Source: Allantophomopsis cytisporea (lineage: Eukaryota > Ascomycota > Leotiomycetes > Phacidiales > Phacidiaceae). Taken from it: 64,000 nt of DNA. The notes beneath the pieces are model-generated. The model was not told where the DNA came from and did not search any database. It was given only the letters and a program-made list of their open reading frames with translations. The stretch covers positions 62,001 to 126,000 of the forward strand of contig CP103023.1 in assembly GCA_024752435.1 (NCBI GenBank). Direction: 5' to 3'. This document shows positions 26,216-36,200 of this stretch, piece by piece; the stretch's first letter is position 1; each line of letters starts with the position of its first letter. Both the position numbers and the translations under genes were made by a program.

Positions 26216-26460
26216 ACTTTGCAATGGAGCTACAGCATATAGGCATGGTGTTTCGGAAAGCAGTTGATATACCCAAGACCGTATAGATCGATACATCATT
26301 AATAAATGAAATTTCAAAACACAATCACACAAGCCTGCGAGCTATGGTGTTCAACAAGTGAATGAATGAGGCATGAATCATCATATGTTAAATTGCAGTT
26401 TAGATAGATACATGGAAGTCCAATGCGAGCTCCACCGACAAAAGCTCAAGCGGCTATAAC

Positions 26461-28044
26461 TTAAACCAACATCTTGGAACGTCGCCTCTGACTTCTCGCA
26501 CTGATAGAAGTAAGGTTACCAGTAGTGTTTACCGAAGTTGATCCTCCATGGATGCTAGAGATTCCGCTTTTCTGTAGGGTATTCGTCGGTATAAGCGGCT
26601 CAATGACCGGCAGCCACACAGTTTCGTACAATCTAGAAATTGTTAGAGAATGCCATGCATTTGAGAATACTTTCGTACCCAGGTGATCCATCCGAAGCTA
26701 GACTTCCAGGCTCAAGGCTTCCATATTGAGCGCTATCTGTGCAACATGGTGAAGCGGTACCCCAAAATGGTCCAGCAGCCCAGGCTGTCCAGCCAATGTA
26801 CACTTCGTTGTCAGACATGTAGTTGATGAGATCGGTGATATACGTGGCGCACTGGAGTGATATTAGCAAGAGTTGGTATATTATAGAGTGGACGGACCTG
26901 AGTGTTGTTGTCTCCGCCAAATTCAGTAATCATAGCCTTTCTAGTGTCAGTCTTGCTACTATCCACTACTAGAGAAACCGACCTTCAAGCCGTACTCTTC
27001 CAACCAGGTCGTCAGTCCAGCAAGATTCGCAGGTCCACTTTGATTACAAACAGAATGTCCACCGCTGAAGTCAGTATCCAGGTATTCATGGATATCAATA
27101 GCAGTATTGTTCAGAGGGTCAACAAGTTGATATAGATAATCTGAGCTAGGATCATCACCCTGGGAACTTTGATTCCAGGAATGACCACCAGTGTAACCGT
27201 TTCCAGGAGCAATGATGAGTTGGCCGGCGCCTGCGGCACGAATTCCATCAATGGCTGCTTGGTCATTGGCCAGAACGAGGGATGTTGCCATATCGTGAGG
27301 CTAAGCTTGCATCAGCATTGGTCTTCCCATGTATCAAACAGATTCCCAGGGTCAAAGATACCTCGTTCATGATACCGAAGATGACCTTCTCATTCGTAGC
27401 AAATCGGGATGCAAGTTCTTGCCAGAAAGCCTGAAACTGAGCGGTGCTTGCTGCTGCAGGATCGCTGGTGTCTCCAATAATGCTACCGGTAGTAGGCTGT
27501 TGAGATGGATCGTTGTATCGCATGTAATTATGCGGATCGAGGATCGCATATGCGCCTGTGATAATCAGCATTGTTGTATGGAGGGTCTTGAAACTAGAAA
27601 TTTGAGCCCAACCTTTTGTAACAGTAATATAGTCAATAGCATCTTTGTAGTAGCCGAAATGCTGTTATCGTTAGACGAATGAAGTTTTGGTCCAACTCAG
27701 TCCTTACAGTCTCGTTGAATGTACTCCCCAAACCAGTGGCAACAGGGCACATCCGCTCGAGTAAGAAAGCTACTCGGAATACGTTAACCTTGGATGAGTT
27801 AGTCGCCAGTGAAATTGGTTCTGCTTTATGGATGAAATACCTGATTCTGATCAACATAGATATCAATAGCACTCTCATTTATGAATGCATAATCGACACC
27901 GAATCTTCCTGGTAGTCCCGTCCCATTGATAGCATTTGCGCTCCAAACACCAAACTCGCCTGAACTCTCTGCAACGCCAGCATAGAAAATCGTAGCAGTT
28001 ACACTCGAGACTGAAAGAAAAAGGGCTGCAATTGAAGAAAACAT
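26461..28044 (-). CDS. GH5 endo-beta-1,4-glucanase, secreted
   Basis: Eight exons on the minus strand: 28044-27841, 27788-27708, 27661-27613, 27555-27362, 27300-26983, 26936-26898, 26851-26679, 26632-26461. Introns are 43-61 nt. All phases close to 409 aa. It starts with a signal peptide (MFSSIAALFLSVSSVTA) and FYAGVAESSGEFGVW, typical of fungal GH5 subfamily 5. NVFRVAFLLERM and AILDPHNYMRYN are family motifs. The acid/base is Glu176 in IMNEPHD (the intron falls directly after the Glu codon) and the nucleophile is Glu287 in MITEFGGDNN. GWTAWAAGPFWG follows. There is no cellulose-binding module; the C-terminus is Ser/Thr-rich and ends in basic residues. It cleaves internal beta-1,4 bonds in cellulose or related glucans. 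Confidence 0.93.
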
Positions 28045-28678
28045 GATTATTTTCGCTCGTCTGGACTTAAGGATTCTTACTTACATTGTGAGAAGATGGC
28101 GATGAATATATAGCTTACCTCAGGACACGATGACATTGAGATCATCACATATCATAATTTGGATATTTGTGACGGGAATAGGATATATGAACCTTTGACG
28201 AATGAGAGGCTCTCGGTACCTTGCTTCGTTTTTGGCAGCGTTTCGACTTGCCGGGTTTTATCTTGGGTAAACTATGTAAAACCCAGTTCTCTCGGCCCTG
28301 GGGCTCCGTGCCTCAAACGGGTGTTCTTGAAATTAGAGATAAACGAGCACACTCGTTAGAGATATATGATATATATATTGATCATAAGTCTTGATTACAC
28401 AATACCGAGCGAATAATAATACTTGAACATATGACGATGCAAATCTAATCAGGTAACGTTTTGATTAAGCGACGACAGCTACCGACATATGTTGAGTATT
28501 CCGAGTGAGAAGCTAGCCAATCAATACAAATACATGATGTTAAGCACGGAAAGTTCATTAAATAAGAACAATGCCATTGAAGAACCGCAAAAATTCATTG
28601 AGGTTACATACATTTCAGTTCTATGCCTTCGATCGATGCACAACTAGTTGATCAGGTAACAGCACCACTTTAAATATA
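28045..28678. other. Intergenic between GH5 and GH28 genes
   Basis: About 630 bp holding the GH5 promoter (minus strand) and the 3' flank of the GH28 gene. No gene seen. Confidence 0.5.
28107..28112 (-). promoter_or_regulatory. TATA-like box of GH5 gene
   Basis: TATATA (reads the same on both strands) 63 bp before the GH5 ATG. Short distance, weak evidence. Confidence 0.3.
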
Positions 28679-30243
28679 TCAAGTAGTATCATCTGAAGAC
28701 GCACAGGGAACTCCAATTCCACCGACGATTCCATCACAAACAATGACCGCCTCTCCAGCAGGTGAGGTTATATTGATACTGCTTAGCTCAATATCTTCGC
28801 AAACAGCACTCGGAGAGCATGTCAACTTAGCAACATCTACGCCTTCTTTACCACTACTACTACCTGTGAAATTCTCGAAGGTTATATCGGAGATATTCAC
28901 CTGCGACGGATATTGCTTGCAAGTAGTCTAGGAAGTTAGCATAGACTACGCTTCAAGGAGATTCTCATACCTCATTGACGTCGAAATAGCACGCATCCAG
29001 AACAATGGGCCAATCCACATTCTCGGAATAGAAGTTTTTGTAAGTGATATTGCGGATATATCCATAGCCTACATCTGGACCAGCCCAGCTTTTCAGTCGT
29101 GCCCCGTTCTGTGCATTGAGCATTGTGACGTTCTCAACCCACGCATTCTCGATGATGTCCTTAACGCCCGGATACTGGCCGATGGATCCCATTGAGATGC
29201 CGTGAGATCCGTTGCAATAGATGTTGGTTACCAAAATATTGCTAGTATTGGGCTTGGGAGAGAAACAGTCGTCGCCATTATTGACCCATGCAGTGGTGAC
29301 AGTCAGGCCATTCACATTGTAGGAGTCCCAACCATCACTGTTTTTAGGAAGATTCTAAAATTTGTTAGATAACCCATATCCGATTGGAGGAGATATCTTA
29401 CTGTGCTATTTGAAACTGCTTCAATAATAACATTATCATATACCACATTTTCAGCTAGAACGTCAGCGTAGTTCCCAAACTTGACCTTAATATCTTACAA
29501 GTAACGATGAAGTTGTTCCAAACAGGCGAAGACTTGAACGTTATGCCTTCAATCTTGAGGTTCGTAGCATTCTCCGCATAAAATAAGATTGGCCGCAAGT
29601 AAGTGTTGTCGGGGTCCTAAAAAAGTCAGTCCCTGCCAAATATCTAGAACCAGAGGCCATATCCTATTTGTACTAACCAAGATCTCTTTCCCTGCAAAGT
29701 CGTCCCACCATTTTTGCCCATTACCATTGAGCGTCCCGTTTCCGTAGATCAAAATATCCGTACCACCCCATTTCCAGAATGTTATAGACTCCTGGAAAGG
29801 ATGGTAAAAATAATTGTTCTGCCAGTATGTGATGTTGTCGGTGAACTAGTTTGATTAGCTTTGACACTCACAAATTTACAGTTCTTTCCCTACTCACTCA
29901 CCAGGATTTCACCATCAAGCTGAACTTGAACGTCATTGAGAAATGTGAGATCGAGTTTCGTGCCAATGACAAAGGTTTCACCAGCAGGAAGCACAAGTGT
30001 ACCGCCATTGTTCGCTAGATGCAGACCTTGCAGAAGATTGGCAGATACATCATCAGTTGAATTGGCAGAGGATCGAATGTTCACCTGTTTACGATCGTTT
30101 GGAGATGGGTGATGGTAAGGGTGATGAGCACGGAACTCTCGATATGAGGACGGAATTCCAGGATAATAAGCGCTGACCAGTGTACTCGCTAAAAGTACTG
30201 AGTACAATATTGATATCATTCTTGTGAACAATGAGATTTTCAT
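28679..30243 (-). CDS. GH28 polygalacturonase, exo-type
   Basis: Hydrolyses galacturonan in pectin. Six exons: 30243-29902, 29845-29678, 29616-29499, 29454-29402, 29354-28971, 28927-28679; introns 43-61 nt; 437 aa. It has an N-terminal hydrophobic signal (ISILYSVLLASTLVSA) after a short basic start. The right-handed beta-helix carries every GH28 motif: NSDGWD (Asp234), GDDC (Asp255, Asp256), NGSHGIS (His278) and ARLK (Arg313, Lys315). The ISMGSIGQYPG and AENVVYDN-like contexts resemble exopolygalacturonases. The 44-nt third intron removes a stretch that would otherwise disrupt VTSENVVYDN. Cysteine pairs near the end fit a secreted fold. It points the same way as the GH5 gene. Exo versus endo action is inferred from similarity, not certain. 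Confidence 0.92.
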
Positions 30244-31092
30244 TTTGTGGGATCGTAGGAATGATACTTTGGTATTCGAGGAGGCAACTTATGGAAGGTG
30301 GTTGATTGTTTAACCTTAAAATTTAAAGACACCATCAAAAGTATAATAGAGTCGAATATTGAAAGCGTACGAGAAATCTTGAAATTTCCAGAGATCCCCA
30401 TCTTTTTAAACCAAACTGCCAAGCAGCGGAGAATCTAATATCATTGCCAAGCTTAATTGAGTAAGGCTGATTGATGCATAAGATTTCCAAATTCATTGGG
30501 CCAGTCACCGGTACAAAGTGGGAAATCTCTCGAGCTCTTTCTGACTGAGTATAAGTTTCTCGACAGCTCGCATAGTATGAATGAATAAATCGTATCACGA
30601 CGGCTTGAATGCTTGCAAGAGCTAAGTAAATGTTAATGTTGTCTACAATAGCTCAATCTCCACGATAATACCTCGAATATTTCTGGGTTCATAATCTCCT
30701 GTGTCTCGTCAATTTTTCAGAGATGAGCGTCATTAAGTCGATGTGCCTCTGCTCGGTGACGTGAGTCAAGTGGCAACCTTGCTATATTTCCACGAATAGC
30801 CTCTTCCAATATCGGTTGAATATTGAGGTCTCTTGTTGAAAACTATTTGTTATCCTGGCCATATATGTCGAAGACTGCATTTTGGCAAAAGAAATGTTAG
30901 ATACCCCAATTCCACCAATGGTCTCGTAATTACCATCTTCCCCGCTATGCCAAAATGTGGGGAACTTGGGTAGACGCTCGCTAATGCAGACTGCAGCTAT
31001 CCTTGGAAAATGCTTGGATTTTATCTCGTGATCTTTATACACGTGATCTATCTCTCTTTCTAATATCAACTCAATCACGCCCGTAAATCCTC
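30244..31092. other. Intergenic upstream of GH28, downstream of amidohydrolase
   Basis: About 850 bp. It contains the GH28 promoter and the probable 3' end of the amidohydrolase transcript. A 98-codon minus-strand frame (30782-31078) has no family features. Confidence 0.5.
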
Positions 31093-32451
31093 TTATTCAA
31101 TCAATTTCTTGTCTCTCACAACATCAATCGGCAACTTCGACCATCGACTATCATATACCCTTCCATCCTTGATGACAGCCAAGAGGCATTTCTCTTGGCG
31201 ATCCAAGCATGCCACATCCTCCAGTGGATCCTCATTCAAGATCAAAATATCTGCCGCAAATCCTTCCTCAATTCTCCCCAAGAACTCCTCCTGTCCCAGC
31301 CGCCTGGCAGCATTGACAGTAGCGCTCTGCAGCACTGTCTTCGCATCCAGCACCTTTGCGCGCAGCACGAATTCTTGCGTCTGGCATTTCGTCAGCGGGC
31401 CGAGCAGATCCGTGCCAAATAGCATCGTGACGCCGGCTTCATGCGCAATCCTGATAGACTCAAGTCCGCGCGCAAGTACCTCCTGGTTCTTAGCCTGGTT
31501 CTGGGGAGGCAGGAAGTGCGCAAACTCGGGAGAGGCCATGGCGGCGTAGGTGATCAAAGTAGGCGTAAGGTAGACGTTGTTCTGAGCCATGTAATCTGCT
31601 GTTTTCTTGTCGATTAGGTTTCCATGCTCGATTCCCGTTACACCGTGAGTAACAGCCTGCTGGATCGATGCCGGTGTGTATGCGTGTGCCGTAACGTATG
31701 TTCCAGCCCGGTAGGCCGTATCTGTTACAGCCTGGATTTCCTCGCCGGTATATTGGATGCTGCTCAGCTTGTCGGTTGGACTGGCTACGCCGCCGGAACA
31801 CATGATTTTAATGAAGTCTGCGCCACCGCGAAGCTCTTCTCTGGTAGCATGAAGGCAGGCGGAAACACCGTCGGCGATTCTACCGAGGCCTTTCATCTGT
31901 CCGCCACCACAGCATGTTGACTCGGGATCGTAAGAGCTACGTGGGTCTCCATGACCGCCTGTTTGACTAATTGCGCGGCCGGCGATGAAAAGTCGTGGCC
32001 CTGGGATGACTCCTTCCTCAACGGCTTCCTTGAGGGCCAATGTAGCTCCTCCACAATCCCTCACGGTGGTAAATCCACGTTTGAGAATTTTCTCGCACAT
32101 ATAAGGTTGTCTGTACATAGATTTCTCACGCGGAGCAAGCATTGTTTCCTGTAGCGTAGACTCGCCGGGGACAGAGGTGAGATGTACATGGCAGTCGATG
32201 AGGCCAGGACACAGGAACTTGCCCTTCAAGTCAATGTGCGAAGAATCGACCCAATCGCCCAGAATCTCACTATCAGAATAAGAGACGGAGTCGATTCTAC
32301 CTCTAGAAATTTTGACTATCGCATTGGGATGACTGACTCCATCGGCGGGATCGATAAGAGTGGCGTTGAAGAACGTATACACTTTTTGCTCTGGCAACTT
32401 CCATGGCTTTGTGACGTCTTCAATGAACTCTTCCAAAGGTATAGACACCAT
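31093..32451 (-). CDS. Metal-dependent amidohydrolase (imidazolonepropionase/prolidase-like)
   Basis: Single-exon gene, 452 aa. The TIM-barrel amidohydrolase metal site is complete: CHVHL (His88, His90), FIKIMCSGG (Lys215, the usual carbamylated lysine), TAHAYTP (His256), GIEHGNLID (His276) and FGTDLLG (Asp348). N-terminal and C-terminal beta-sandwich parts (LIDPADGVSHPNAIVKISRG and FAADILILNEDPLEDV) flank the barrel, the usual arrangement. No signal peptide, so it is probably intracellular. Members hydrolyse cyclic amides, dipeptides or mycotoxin-like amides; substrate cannot be predicted. The start at 32451 is a good fit because the conserved region begins soon after. It lies next to the carbohydrate block but has no clear functional link. 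Confidence 0.93.
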   Translation of the reverse strand: MVSIPLEEFIEDVTKPWKLPEQKVYTFFNATLIDPADGVSHPNAIVKISRGRIDSVSYSDSEILGDWVDSSHIDLKGKFLCPGLIDCHVHLTSVPGESTLQETMLAPREKSMYRQPYMCEKILKRGFTTVRDCGGATLALKEAVEEGVIPGPRLFIAGRAISQTGGHGDPRSSYDPESTCCGGGQMKGLGRIADGVSACLHATREELRGGADFIKIMCSGGVASPTDKLSSIQYTGEEIQAVTDTAYRAGTYVTAHAYTPASIQQAVTHGVTGIEHGNLIDKKTADYMAQNNVYLTPTLITYAAMASPEFAHFLPPQNQAKNQEVLARGLESIRIAHEAGVTMLFGTDLLGPLTKCQTQEFVLRAKVLDAKTVLQSATVNAARRLGQEEFLGRIEEGFAADILILNEDPLEDVACLDRQEKCLLAVIKDGRVYDSRWSKLPIDVVRDKKLIE

Positions 32452-33215
32452 TTTGTGACAGTGGATAATATAATTGGATTGGGAAATTTGTAGTGAGAAT
32501 TAGATCAATATGGATAAAAATTATATCTACTTCACGTTGCTTGCACTGTGGATGTCGTTCATGTTTCACGAGGACGCTATTCGCTTATCATGATGCTTGC
32601 GGGAGCCTTGGCTAAGCAAGGGAAGCTCTTTGACCAAACATCAATCTACCCCCTCATGCAGTAGTACCCAGTCTCTAACTTTTGGAATTGATCTGTCAAT
32701 CTCGCAGACCGAACAGATGCAAGACTGTTTACAAGCCTGTCAGTAACGCGGCGTCAATAACATCATTGAATTTGAAGTCTCCAATATCATATGGATGTTA
32801 AATGTAGCTAGCCACCGCAGTGCATGATACCATCCCACTTATGAGCTTGATCTGTTTTATCTGTTTTATGAAACGAAAACAATGCGCACTCTATCGACAC
32901 ACCTTCCGAAATGTGAGAGATTCCTCGATCGGGTTCGTCTCCAATGAGACGTTCAATCAATGACCATAGATCAATCTAGATCAGAACGTTATTGTATCAA
33001 GTTTTCAACGACTTACAGGCAAAGAATATCGAATCTCTGGGTTTAAGATGATACGAGGAAATCACTAAAGGACTGAACAGCAGATTTCTTGTCGAGTTCA
33101 TAACTTCATAACAATAGCTAATAAGCCCATTCCAAAACTCCCTAAATGCATCCAAACCCATCCAAACACCATGCTATACAAGTCATCTCTAGCCACAACG
33201 CCAAATACACTTTCA
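32452..33215. other. Intergenic region
   Basis: About 760 bp between two minus-strand genes: amidohydrolase promoter and 3' flank of the scaffold gene. No gene seen. Confidence 0.5.
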
Positions 33216-36200
33216 TCAAGCAAAACTGTCCTCAGCCTGCCACCTCCCACCATCGTCCATCACGCTCTCATCCATCCCCTGGTCCTTTGTATCTTCAGTA
33301 ATAACGACCTCATTGGAGACAACACCCTCCTTAACCAACGCCTCCCACACCTCATCAGCCCTGTCCAGCTCCCCGACTTTCAATCCATCGCAGACGCGAA
33401 TCCTTCTCCCACCAAGAACAAGTAACTCGTATACTCTTCTGCGCATTCTGGTCCCCATGTCAAGTCTGCGCATATACTTCGCATCGCGCGATTCATCCCC
33501 CGTTGGAAGCGTAAAGGGGTCACCTTTGACCTCTTCCTCTTCCTCATCATCATCTGCGTCCCTCACAACTAGCCTCTTCTCAAACACAGGGGAGTAGAAA
33601 CCCAGCGTCAGTGGGTTGTTCCTCAGATCTATGTTCATGAGAGTGGAAAACTGGCTCAAGACGGTGGCCGTGCGACGTAATCGCACAATCCTGTTGCCAG
33701 CCAGATATAGTTTCTTCAGCCTGACTATGCCAAGCAACGGTGTGATGTCGGTGAGCGCGTTCATGTTCAGATTTAAGACACGCAAATTGCCTAACATATC
33801 GCCAAAATCTTCTGGGAGGCTTTCCAGACCACAATTCGCCATCTCCAAATACTGTAAATTTAGGAAATCAGCGGTGGGTCTGAATTCCTTGAGGTAATTT
33901 CCGGAAAGGAACATCTTGCGCACTTCAAATGCCTGTGTGAGAAAAGACATGTCAAGAGTAGCGTTCTGTTCCCGAATGGATAGCGAATCGAGGTATTTAG
34001 CTTTCAGAAGACCTTTGATAATACCGAGATTGTTACGATCGGCATATAGGAGACGAAGGTTCGGGAATAAGCTAACATCGAGAGAGCTGAGAGAATTACC
34101 CGAGACGCGAAGATATTTCAGGGCCCAGGAAGATTCGGATATGGTGAAGCTGGTGAGTTTATTTTCTTCTAGGTTTAAAGTGGTCAACGAACGCAACTCT
34201 TGGATGTCCGAAATGCTAGTTACGCAGTTTGACCTAAGATCCAAGTCGGTCAGGCGTTGCAGCGAGGTTCCAGCCAGCTCGACGGTAGACACAAGATTGT
34301 TGCGAAGACGAAGATTTTGCAAGCCGTCTAAGTGAGTTATTCCCTCAAGGGAAGTTATCTTGTTATTATCTGCGCGAAGACCGCGAAGATGAATCAATCG
34401 TTTGAAGCCGCTCAGCGTTGTGAGATTGTTGTTAGAAACGTCGATGTATTGTAGATTCATAAGGTGGCCCCAGGGTGCCAGGTCATTAAGGAGATTGTGC
34501 GTCATACGCAGATTGCGAATACTCGATGGTGTGCCATCAAGCTCTGCAATTTGATTGTGCGAGGCGTCGAGTTCTTCAAGCGAACTGCAGAATTCATTGA
34601 GCATATGAAGACTGTCCAATCCCTTACGTCTGAGCTCGAGTTGCTTCAAATGCTTCCAGAATGGCTCATAAGGCTCAACATCAGTGATCTTTTCGACTAA
34701 CTTTTTAACGGATAGAGTCAGAGTCCTCTTGCCATCGTTAGCTCGCCGTCTATAATAGGCAATCTGGCTGACTTCAAGGCCAAGAGATTCATCGTGCTGA
34801 TTTACGGTGAAGGCCGACATAGGAGTCAGTTCCAACAAGTTACCATAATCCTGTCGGCGTACACTCGAGCCCGGTCCAATGGAGAGTTGTCGAGAGGTAT
34901 TGTGAGACGGTATTGGCGTACTGAGAGCCATGCTGACATTTCTGCTACGCTTATTATGGTTGAGATTGTGGATGAAGGAGTCTTCTTCGTCCTGCTCATC
35001 GATTGTCGATATCGGACGCGCCTCAAACGCGTGACCATTGAGAGAAAAGCGCCGAGTAGATCCACGTAAAGAAGACTTCAACGATGATGATCTTGGGCGC
35101 TGATTTTGTGAAACATCCATGAAACTCTCATCTTCGAACATCTGATCAATATCATCCATACCTAGATCCAGCCTAGTTTCATCATAATCCGGATATTCTT
35201 CATGCATGCTCTGGTCATGGTCTCGAATGACCGATGCCACAGGCGAAGAAAAGGAAATAGTCACATTACGTCTGCGTCGAACAGGTTCTTGAACACGGTC
35301 TTCCAAAACAGAAATTTCGAAATCAACTGGAGATGACAACGGTGAATCGAACTCCTGGTTGCGGTGGCTAGCTTGAGGAAGTGGCGGGTTAATGGAACGG
35401 TCCGAGTTTGTCGCATAATCGCGATCCCACGACGACTGTCGAGCATGAGGAGTCTTAGGGCTAAATTCAGGCTGAGTCCGAGATCTCTGCTTTGGTGAAA
35501 ACTCTTTTCGCAGAGTACTTGAAGAAAGCTGTTCGGGGATGGTACGTCCATCACGGTGATGATCATTGGGGTGGACTTGTTGACCACGAGTCTCACGAGC
35601 TTCTTCTCTCTTCCGAGCTGCCACTGCTTGAACTCTGCGGAGCTCTTCGGTCATATCGACTGAAAGATCCGGAATGCTTCCAAATGGATCTTCCTCACTA
35701 TCATCTTCCTCCTGTGTGTCGGGATCCCTGATCTCACTGCTGACAGATTTACGCTTCACCCACATATTTCGTTCACGGTCGAAAGCCATACCTGCAAGCT
35801 GTTCTGGAATTAAGTGCGAAACAGTGTGTGGCGCGATCATTAAGCGTGATGCCGAGCCCACTGAAGATGTAGTCTGGCTTGATCGTTGTGTTGAAGGTCC
35901 AGAAGATCCCTGGGAGCTATATCCACCTTCGTGACCATTGGCTGACGAATCAGAATGCTTGCGTTTGCCCATCATCTCAGCGTTCTCCGTGGTTTGAATA
36001 GCCTTGGGATCGTAATCATCAGCCACAGATAACTGTTGCGTGGCCTGGCCAATTGCATCCTGCAACTTCTCGTCGGCTTCTGTCGCCTCCTGAGCAAGTT
36101 TTATTGAGCGAAGTGACGAAGCAATAACTTCTTCCAAGTCGCTATGGCCTTCCTCGTATTGCTTAAGATGATTTAGCAAATCTGGATCCTGTTGTTGACG

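Noticed and set aside
30782..31078. 98-codon minus-strand frame just after the amidohydrolase stop
   Set aside because: No family motif; probably 3' untranslated sequence of the amidohydrolase.
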